Shown: one piece after another, positions 34,411 to 40,989 of the stretch | How positions within the stretch are numbered: position 1 is the first letter of the stretch | Layout: every line of letters begins with the position of its first letter | Source of the DNA: Acidimicrobiia bacterium | GTDB lineage: Bacteria; Actinomycetota; Acidimicrobiia; IMCC26256; JAMXLJ01 | Direction: 5' to 3' | DNA length: 64,000 bases | Assembly (NCBI GenBank): GCA_024281095.1 | Contig: JAMXLJ010000085.1 | Span: forward strand, 1 to 64,000 | The notes under the pieces: model-generated | What the model was told of the DNA's origin: nothing | Seen by the model: the letters and a program-made list of their open reading frames with translations, nothing else | Database searches by the model: none | Translations under genes and position numbers: made by a program

Positions 34411-35157
34411 TCAGCGCGCGGCGCGCTTTCCCGTCGACTTGCGGGTCGTCGACTTGCGGGCGGTGGACTTCCGGGCGGTCGTCTTCCGGGCGGTGGACTT
34501 CCGGGCGGTCGTCTTGCGCACGCCGGTCCTCTTCGCACCCGTGCGCTTCGCCGCCGTCTTCCGGGCCGTCGTCTTCCGGGCCGTCGTCTTCTTCGCACCC
34601 GCCCGCTTGGCGGTGGACTTCCGGGCGGTCGTCTTGCGGCCCGTCGACTTGCGGCCCGTCGTCTTGCGGCCAGTCGTCTTGCGGACGCCCGTCTTCTTCG
34701 CACCCGTGCGCTTCGCCGTCGTCTTGCGAGCCGCCGTCTTGCGAGCCGTCGTCTTGCGGCCCGTGGTCTTCCGGCCAGTCGTCTTGCGGCCCGTCGTCTT
34801 CCGCGCGGTCGTCTTCTTCGCACCCGCCCGCTTCACGCCTGTCTTGCGAGCCGTCGTCTTGCGAGCGCCGGCCTTCTTGGCACCGGCTTTGCGCCCACCG
34901 GCCTTCTTCGCACCGGTGCGCTTCGTGCCGCCTCGTTTCGCGGTCTTGCGGCCCGAGGCCTTGCGTCCGGCGCGCTTCGCCCCGCCGCGACCACGCGATT
35001 CCTCTTCCCCGGGGGCCAACAACGGCAGCGGCGGCACGGGCAACGAACTCGCCATGCGGCCGACGCGTTCGCCGGCGGCCTCTGCGAGCTCACCGATCCG
35101 TTCCCCGAACTGTTCAATCCGACTGTCGCTGTTCTCCGATCCTTCGTCGGGTCGCAC
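34411..35157 (-). CDS. Histone H1-like Lys-rich repeat protein
   Basis: A 248-residue, extremely basic protein. Residues 1-50 form an acidic to neutral head (RIEQFGERIGELAEAAGERVGRM, a likely amphipathic helix). From about residue 56 to the end it is built of K/R-T-T/A-x-R/K pentads and KKT blocks, such as RKTTGRKTTGRK. The tail matches those of mycobacterial HupB and streptomycete HupS, yet no HU domain is present. It should bind DNA or RNA without specificity and compact it. GAGGAGG precedes the GTG start. An 18-bp palindrome lies upstream at 35193. Confidence 0.8.
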   Translation of the reverse strand: MRPDEGSENSDSRIEQFGERIGELAEAAGERVGRMASSLPVPPLPLLAPGEEESRGRGGAKRAGRKASGRKTAKRGGTKRTGAKKAGGRKAGAKKAGARKTTARKTGVKRAGAKKTTARKTTGRKTTGRKTTGRKTTARKTAARKTTAKRTGAKKTGVRKTTGRKTTGRKSTGRKTTARKSTAKRAGAKKTTARKTTARKTAAKRTGAKRTGVRKTTARKSTARKTTARKSTARKSTTRKSTGKRAAR

Positions 35158-35192
35158 GGACGGCCTCCTCGTTCGGCATCATGACCAGTCAG

Positions 35193-35210
35193 GGCGCGAC
35201 GCGTCGCGCC
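35193..35210. promoter_or_regulatory. 18-bp perfect palindrome upstream of the histone-like gene
   Basis: GGCGCGACG followed by its reverse complement CGTCGCGCC, 36 bp upstream of the histone-like GTG. It may be an operator for that gene, or a hairpin ending the enoyl-CoA hydratase transcript is excluded by orientation since both genes read leftward and this lies between them; it could still terminate the upstream hydratase message. No T-run is present. Confidence 0.4.
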
Positions 35211-35269
35211 GGCTCTCGATCCCCGCGTGCGTACCCGTCCCACACGAAGTTGAATCGGAAGCTTCGCAA

Positions 35270-35962
35270 TCAGAGATCGAGCGTCGCGCCGACAACCGCG
35301 GCGCGACGTATCGCCTTCGCCTTCGTACGCATCAACACATCGCGAGGAGCGCGGACGATCCAATCGGTGGCGCGCGCAACCTCCGCGCCGAGCTCTCCGA
35401 GCGGAACGACACTCGACACGAGGCCGAACCGCAGGGCTTCGGCGGCGTCGACGGGCCGACCGGTGAGACAGAGCTCCCGCGCCCGGGCACCGCCGATCGC
35501 ATCGTGGAGCGGGCCGTAGACGACGTCGCCGAAGGCGATCTCGGGGTGCGAGAAGCGAGCGGTGTCCGCGGCGATACGGATGTCGCACATGACCGCGAGG
35601 TCGAAACCGCCGGCCACGGCGGGCCCGTTCACGGCCGCGACGAGCGGGAGCGGGAACTCCAGGCACGCGCGATGGAACCGATCGCTCGACTGCCACAGGG
35701 TCGTCTCGAACGCCGGATCGGACGCCGCCCGATCGAACTCGCGCAGATCGAAGCCCGAGCAGAACGTCGACCCCGCCCCGGTGACCACCACCACCTTGAC
35801 CGCGTCGTCGCCGGAGAACGAGTCGAGCGCGCCGGAAAGTGCGTCCCGTACGTCTACCGAGAGCGCATTCCTCCGTTCGGGATCGTCGAGGACGATGCGC
35901 GCCACACCTTCCCGGGGAGGGTGGACAACGATGCCGTGCCGCGGCTCGGAAGGCTGGCTCAT
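35270..35962 (-). CDS. Enoyl-CoA hydratase/isomerase family protein
   Basis: A 230-residue crotonase-fold protein: ARIVLDDPERRNALS, TFCSGFDLREF (oxyanion-hole region), AAVNGPAVAGGFDLAVMCDIRIAA and ARFSHPEIAFG, where the Glu is the expected catalytic acid. The protein lacks the long C-terminal helix of some members. It should hydrate or isomerise an enoyl-CoA. Its ATG overlaps the stop of the MarR gene (ATGA), so the regulator and the enzyme are co-translated. Confidence 0.88.
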   Translation of the reverse strand: MSQPSEPRHGIVVHPPREGVARIVLDDPERRNALSVDVRDALSGALDSFSGDDAVKVVVVTGAGSTFCSGFDLREFDRAASDPAFETTLWQSSDRFHRACLEFPLPLVAAVNGPAVAGGFDLAVMCDIRIAADTARFSHPEIAFGDVVYGPLHDAIGGARARELCLTGRPVDAAEALRFGLVSSVVPLGELGAEVARATDWIVRAPRDVLMRTKAKAIRRAAVVGATLDL

Positions 35963-36429
35963 GCCCGGGACGCCGGCACCGGATCCACGACTTCACCATC
36001 GAGCACATGGCCGAGCGCCGTCCGGAGCATCGACACATCACGGTCGTCGAGATGCCGCGCGAAATGTTCGTAGACGCCACGGAGATGCACGCCACTTGCC
36101 TCGCGCAGGCGCTTGCGGCCCTCGGCGCTGATGACCGCGAACATGCCGCGGCGGTCGCCGGGGCACGGCTCGCGGCTGACCAGCCCGGCCTCCACCATGC
36201 GGTCGACGAGCCGGGTGAGGCCGCTGCGGCTGAACATGACGCGGCGGGCCAGCTCCTGCATACGGAGCCGGCCCTGCGTCGCCCCGTTCAGATTCACGAG
36301 CACGTCGTACCAGGCGAGCGGCAGATCCTGCGCTTGCACGAGCTCGGTCTCCAGCGCGTGCGTGACCGCGGCGTGGGCGCGAAGGAACTGCTCCCACACG
36401 GCAAGCCGCTCGTCGTCGACCCGTCCCAT
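35959..36429 (-). CDS. MarR-family transcriptional regulator
   Basis: A 156-residue winged-helix regulator. LAWYDVLVNLNGATQGRLRMQELARRVMFSRSGLTRLVDRMVEAGLVSREPCPGDRRGMFAVISAEGRKRL spans the DNA-binding domain, with the recognition helix around RSGLTRLVDRM and the wing at DRRGMF. The family forms dimers that respond to phenolic or aromatic ligands. It heads a two-gene unit with enoyl-CoA hydratase and is divergent from the pirin gene, so it may control both. Confidence 0.9.
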   Translation of the reverse strand: MGRVDDERLAVWEQFLRAHAAVTHALETELVQAQDLPLAWYDVLVNLNGATQGRLRMQELARRVMFSRSGLTRLVDRMVEAGLVSREPCPGDRRGMFAVISAEGRKRLREASGVHLRGVYEHFARHLDDRDVSMLRTALGHVLDGEVVDPVPASRA

Positions 36430-36548
36430 CGGGTCGATCGTAACTGCGGTTCCGGCATCGCCTCCGGGCCGCAGCAGATCCGCCGTACCGCGAGTCGTTC
36501 CTGTCGTCCATGATGCACCCGGCGCGGCTCGACCACTGGAGGACGGCG

Positions 36549-37283
36549 ATGGCGACACCGGCAGACGCAGACGCAGACACGACAGTCGACGTGCGTCGCG
36601 CCGCCGACCGCTTCCATACGGCTCTCGGGTGGCTCGACTCCTGGCACTCGTTCAGCTTCGGCGGCCACTACGACCCGGCCAACACGGGACACGGGTTGTT
36701 GCTCGTGAGCAACGACGACACCGTGGCACCGGGCGCGGGGTTCAGCGCCCACTCACATCGCGACATGGAGATCGTCACGTGGGTGCTCGAAGGAGAGCTC
36801 GAGCACGCGGACAGCGCCGGCAATCACGGAGTCATCCGGCCCGGATTGGCACAGCGAATGAGCGCGGGCCGGGGGATCACGCACTCCGAGATGAACGCCA
36901 GTGGCGACGCACCCGTGCATTTCGTTCAGATGTGGGTGCTTCCCGACGTGCGCGGCATCGAACCGGGCTACGAGCAACGCGACGTCGGCGACGCGCTCAC
37001 CGAGCCCCGCCTCGTCGCCGTTGCATCCGGGCGTGGACACGACGGCGCCGTCGCCATACACCAGCACGACGCCGTGCTGTGGGTTGCCCGCCTCGGTGCT
37101 GGGGACTCGGTGACCACTCCCGATGCGACTCACGTGCACGTCTTCCTTGCCCGTGGAAACGCGCGGATGGACCGTGCGGGTGAGCTGTCGACGGGCGACG
37201 CCGTTCGTCTCACGCGCGCAGGTGCGCTCACACTCGTCGCCGGCGACGACGGTGCGGAAGCGCTGGTATGGGAGATGGCCTAG
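36549..37283 (+). CDS. Pirin family protein (bicupin)
   Basis: A 244-residue bicupin. The N-terminal cupin has HSFSFGGHYDP, FSAHSHRDMEIVTWVLEGELEHADS and RMSAGRGITHSEMN, giving the four metal ligands (three His and one Glu) of pirins. The C-terminal cupin is degenerate, as usual. Bacterial pirins act as quercetin dioxygenases or redox-linked partners. CTGGAGGACGGCG precedes the ATG at 36549; an earlier ATG at 36510 is less likely. It is divergent from the MarR gene. Confidence 0.88.
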   Translation: MATPADADADTTVDVRRAADRFHTALGWLDSWHSFSFGGHYDPANTGHGLLLVSNDDTVAPGAGFSAHSHRDMEIVTWVLEGELEHADSAGNHGVIRPGLAQRMSAGRGITHSEMNASGDAPVHFVQMWVLPDVRGIEPGYEQRDVGDALTEPRLVAVASGRGHDGAVAIHQHDAVLWVARLGAGDSVTTPDATHVHVFLARGNARMDRAGELSTGDAVRLTRAGALTLVAGDDGAEALVWEMA

Positions 37284-37287
37284 AACC

Positions 37288-37995
37288 TCAGCGGTCCTTT
37301 CGCGGCGCGAAGTCGGGACCCATGTCCGTGTCCACCAATGCCTCGGCGCGCTCCGACGCGGCACTGTGAAGTCGCCGCTTCGTGGCTCCGTACACCGCCG
37401 TCGGCAGATCGGTGAGCTCTGTGGCGAACTCCGTGACCCGCAACGGGAACCGTTCCCCGGCGACGACTTCGTGCACGAAGCCCTTCTCCGCCGCCTCTCG
37501 TGGCGACAGCACCGCTGCGCCGAGGATTGCCTCCTCCGCCCCGACGGTGCCCAGCGCGCCTTGCGCGATCACCGTCGCCCAGGTCGGCATGACGAGGCCG
37601 ATCGCGGTCTCGGTGAGCCCGATGTTCGCCTCGACGTCCGCGGCGATGCGCCAATCGCACGCGAGCGCGAGCACGGCGCCACCCGCGACCGCGTGCCCGG
37701 TGACGGCGGCGACCGTCGGCAACGGTGCATTCCACAGAGCGAGCAGGCCGCGAGCGATGCGCCGCAACGAAGCGGTCCGGGTCGCCGCGTCCGGCTCGCG
37801 AACGAGCTCGAGGTCGATGCCGCCGGAGAAGCAGCGCGGCCGCCCCCACAAGACGAGCGCGCCCGCGTGCTCGTGCTCGGCCCGGGTCAGCGCGTCCTCC
37901 AGCCCGGCGACCGACACGTCGTTCAGCACGTTGGCCTTGCCGTCGTCGATGCGAACGTGCGCGACGCCGTCGGTGAGCTCGTAGGCGACTGTCAT
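37288..37995 (-). CDS. Enoyl-CoA hydratase/isomerase family protein
   Basis: A 235-residue crotonase-type protein: VAHVRIDDGKANVLN, RCFSGGIDLELV (oxyanion hole) and TGHAVAGGAVLALACDWRIAA. NIGLTETAIGLVMPTW has the Glu at the usual catalytic place. It differs clearly from the hydratase at 35270-35962. A crotonase of this sort takes enoyl-CoA or related thioesters. It converges with the pirin gene, with 4 bp between the stops, and is divergent from the TetR gene. Confidence 0.88.
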   Translation of the reverse strand: MTVAYELTDGVAHVRIDDGKANVLNDVSVAGLEDALTRAEHEHAGALVLWGRPRCFSGGIDLELVREPDAATRTASLRRIARGLLALWNAPLPTVAAVTGHAVAGGAVLALACDWRIAADVEANIGLTETAIGLVMPTWATVIAQGALGTVGAEEAILGAAVLSPREAAEKGFVHEVVAGERFPLRVTEFATELTDLPTAVYGATKRRLHSAASERAEALVDTDMGPDFAPRKDR

Positions 37996-38138
37996 GGCGA
38001 CATACTCGCACCGCCGCCGCCCTCCACCGGATGAGCGTGAGATGGAGCCGAGGCGCAGCCGGACGGCCCCCGGGGCGCAGCGCCATCGACCCGTGGCGAC
38101 GATTGCACGCACTGTGAAACAACACCTACCCTGACCCG

Positions 38139-38795
38139 ATGGCGACCGAGACGAGCCCGAACGTGATGGTCGACGGGCGCAACGCCCGCGCGACCCGAAC
38201 GCGGCATGCGGTCGTCGCCGCGCTGCTGGCGCTCATCGAGGAGGGCGACCTTCGTCCCACGGCGCGGCGCGTCGCCGCGCGCGCCGGCGTGTCGCTCCGG
38301 TCGGTGTACGTGCACTTCGACGATCTCGAGGACCTGTTCCGGTCCGCGGCCGAGCAGGAGTTCGAGAAGATCGCGCAGCTGGTGCAGCCGCTGCCCACGA
38401 CGGGTCCGCTCGAGTCGCGCCTCGACGCCTTCGTCGACCAGCGCGCCCGCGTGCTCGAGGCCGGCGCCGCGGTACGACGGGCAGCCGTCGTGCAGGCGCC
38501 GTTCTCGCCCACGCTCGCACGCGTGATCGACATGGCCCGCCGGGCGGGCCGGCTCGAGATCGAGCGGGTGTTCGACACCGAGCTGCGCGAGCGCAGCGAC
38601 GCGGCGCGTCGCGAGCTGCTCGCGGCCCTCGGCACGATCGGGAGCGCCTCGACCTGGGACAGCCTGCGCATGGTCGAGGGGCTCGACGTGACGCAGGCCC
38701 GTCACCTCCTGCGCCGGATGCTGCACGCACTGCTCGACCGGCCCGGCGAGACCCGCGCGGTGGGTCGCGACGCAGCAGGCGGGCAGCAGACCTAG
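38139..38795 (+). CDS. TetR-family transcriptional regulator
   Basis: A 218-residue TetR-type protein. The N-terminal helix-turn-helix runs over RTRHAVVAALLALIEEGDLRPTARRVAARAGVSLRSVYVHFDDLEDLF (about residues 21-68), and the ligand domain is helical, with a YVHF-type helix-4 motif. It lies 49 bp before the LivH-LivM fusion on the same strand and may control that importer. It is the only TetR protein in the window, so it is also a candidate, not more, for the TGACR-N4-YGTCA sites, although none lies near it. Confidence 0.9.
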   Translation: MATETSPNVMVDGRNARATRTRHAVVAALLALIEEGDLRPTARRVAARAGVSLRSVYVHFDDLEDLFRSAAEQEFEKIAQLVQPLPTTGPLESRLDAFVDQRARVLEAGAAVRRAAVVQAPFSPTLARVIDMARRAGRLEIERVFDTELRERSDAARRELLAALGTIGSASTWDSLRMVEGLDVTQARHLLRRMLHALLDRPGETRAVGRDAAGGQQT

Positions 38796-38844
38796 TTTCC
38801 GCGACTGCTTCGGGGGGGAACGCAGTGCCGGAACGGAAGGACGG

Positions 38845-40989
38845 ATGACGGGGGGAAGAGCAACCATCGCGGGTGTCGTCCGGCTGCTCCGCACGTCCGA
38901 CGCGGGGCGAGCCGCCGCGTTCCTCGTCATGCCTGTCGTCGCCCTCGTGCTCCGGCAGGCATGGGCCGTCCCGTGGGGCGTCGTGGTGCAGGGACTCGTG
39001 ATCGGCGGCCTGACGTCGCTCGTCGCGCTCGGCGTCGCGCTCGTGTACCGAGCGAACCGCATCGTGAACTTCGCGCAGGGCGATCTCGGCGCGGTGCCGG
39101 CCACGCTCGGGGTGTTGCTGGTCATGGCGACCGGCCTGCCGTACCTGCTCGGGTTCGCCGTGGGTCTCGCGGCGGCTGTCGTGCTCGGCGTGCTCGTGGA
39201 AACCCTCGTGATACGCCGGTTCTTCCACGCGCCCCGTTTGATCCTCACGGTGGCGACGATCGGCATCGCGCAGATTCTCGCGGGATGCGGGTTGCTCCTC
39301 CCCCGGTTGTTCAGCAGCTCCGCGATCGGGCCGCGGCTCGAGGCGCCCTTCACATGGTCGTTCACCGTCTCGCCGATCCGTTTCGACGCGAACGACGTGC
39401 TGACGCTCATGGTGGTCCCCGCGACGTTCCTCGCCCTCGCGCTGTTCCTGCGACGCTCGAGCATCGGCATCGCGATCCGCGCCGCGGCCGAGCGCGCCGA
39501 CCGCGCCTCGACGCTGGGCATCCCCGTGCGGCGACTCCACACGATCGTGTGGGTCGTCGCGACGGTGCTCGCGTTCGTCGCGATGTTCCTGCGAGCCGGC
39601 GTGATCGGGCCGCAGATCGGCAGCGTGCTCGGCCCCGGGATCCTGTTGCGGACGCTCGCCGCCGCAGTTGTCGGCCGGATGGAGCGCTGCCCCACCATCG
39701 CGGCGGCCGCGCTCGGCCTCGGCGTGATCGAACAGGACATTTTCTGGCACTGGCACCAGGCCGCGTACATCGACCCTGCGCTGTTCGTGATCATCCTCGT
39801 GTCGTTGTTGCTCATCGGACGGCCACGAACGACGACGCGCTTCGACGCCGATGCCACGTCCACCTGGCAGGCCGCGCGCGAGGTGCGCCCGGTGCCGCGG
39901 GAGCTCGCGCACCTGCCGGAGGTCCGGTTCGTGCGGTGGGGCTTCGGCGCCGCGCTGATCGTGTTCCTCGTGTCGTTGCCCGGCTGGCTCGACGAGAGCC
40001 GGGTCAACCTCGCGGCGGCGATCGTCATCTTCGGCATCATCGGCCTGTCGCTCGTCGTGCTCACCGGCTGGGCCGGACAGGTCAGCCTCGGGCAAATGGC
40101 CCTCGTCGGCGGGGGGGCGGCGGTGGGCGGCGCGGTGACATCGCGCCTCGGATGGGATCTCTCCCTCGCGCTGCTCGTCGCCGGCCTCGCCGGTGCCGCT
40201 ATCGCGGTCGTGATCGGCTTTCCCGCGATCCGGCGCGGAGGTCTCACGCTTGCCGTGATGACGCTGGCCTTCGCGCTGGCTGCGTCGTCGTACTTCCTGA
40301 ACCGACAATTCTTCCGAGGGTGGCTGCCGGCCCTTCGCATCGACCGGCCCGCACTGTTCGGTGCCATCGACATCACGTCGGAGACCCGCTTCTACTACGT
40401 CACACTCGTATGTCTCGCGATCGCGCTCGCGATGGTGCGCGGCGTGCGGCGCAGCCGTACCGGGCGTGTGCTGATCGCCATCCGCGAGAACGAGCGCGCC
40501 GCGCGCGCGTACGGCGTGGACGCGACGCGCACGAAGTTGGCCGCCTTCGCGTTCTCGGGATTCCTCGCCGCCTTCGCGGGGGCGTTGTTCGTGCATCACC
40601 AAACCGGTCTCGGGACCGCGCCGTACTCGCCCGAGGAGAGCCTCGTCGTCTTCTCGATGGTGGTCATCGGCGGCCTCGGGTCGGTCCCGGGCGCGCTCCT
40701 GGGCGCCGCGTACGTTCGCGGCGTCGACTGGTTCGTGCCGTCCGATTACCGGTTCCTCGCTACCGGTGCGGGGTTGTTGCTCGTCTTGATGATCACGCCG
40801 GGCGGGCTCGGCGCGGTCCTCTACGACGTGCGGGACTGGTACCTACGAAAGGTCGCCGGCCGTCGGCGTGTCGTCGTGCCGAGCCTCGTCGCCGACGCCC
40901 GCACGCCCGAACCCGTCCCGGTTCCCGAGGCCGCGGTCGCGGAAGCCGGCGAGGCGGCGGACGCGGTCGTTCCCGGAACGTTCTCGTGA
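38845..40989 (+). CDS. Branched-chain-type ABC importer permease, LivH-LivM fusion
   Basis: A 714-residue membrane protein containing both permeases of a branched-chain amino-acid-type importer. Residues about 30-320 are LivH-like (QGLVIGGLTSLVALGVALVYRANRIVNFAQGDLG). Residues about 365-640 are LivM-like (GWAGQVSLGQMALVGGGAAVGG at about 408, and ENERAARAYGVDATRTKLAAFAFSGFLAAFAGALF). The tail (670-714) is Ala/Glu/Val-rich and soluble. The two permeases are normally separate proteins. GGAAGGACGG precedes the ATG. The stop overlaps the GTG of the next gene (GTGA). Confidence 0.92.
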   Translation: MTGGRATIAGVVRLLRTSDAGRAAAFLVMPVVALVLRQAWAVPWGVVVQGLVIGGLTSLVALGVALVYRANRIVNFAQGDLGAVPATLGVLLVMATGLPYLLGFAVGLAAAVVLGVLVETLVIRRFFHAPRLILTVATIGIAQILAGCGLLLPRLFSSSAIGPRLEAPFTWSFTVSPIRFDANDVLTLMVVPATFLALALFLRRSSIGIAIRAAAERADRASTLGIPVRRLHTIVWVVATVLAFVAMFLRAGVIGPQIGSVLGPGILLRTLAAAVVGRMERCPTIAAAALGLGVIEQDIFWHWHQAAYIDPALFVIILVSLLLIGRPRTTTRFDADATSTWQAAREVRPVPRELAHLPEVRFVRWGFGAALIVFLVSLPGWLDESRVNLAAAIVIFGIIGLSLVVLTGWAGQVSLGQMALVGGGAAVGGAVTSRLGWDLSLALLVAGLAGAAIAVVIGFPAIRRGGLTLAVMTLAFALAASSYFLNRQFFRGWLPALRIDRPALFGAIDITSETRFYYVTLVCLAIALAMVRGVRRSRTGRVLIAIRENERAARAYGVDATRTKLAAFAFSGFLAAFAGALFVHHQTGLGTAPYSPEESLVVFSMVVIGGLGSVPGALLGAAYVRGVDWFVPSDYRFLATGAGLLLVLMITPGGLGAVLYDVRDWYLRKVAGRRRVVVPSLVADARTPEPVPVPEAAVAEAGEAADAVVPGTFS

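Noticed and set aside
34327-35184. + strand open frame over the Lys-rich gene
   Set aside because: It is the antisense of the pentad repeats and yields a monotonous Arg/Leu/Gly sequence without a ribosome site.
38961-40985. 675-codon extension before the MFS-ABC-ABC protein
   Set aside because: It runs through the LivH-LivM gene in another frame; its translation is Arg/Ala/Gly-rich with no helices, and the GTG at 40986 begins recognisable MFS sequence.
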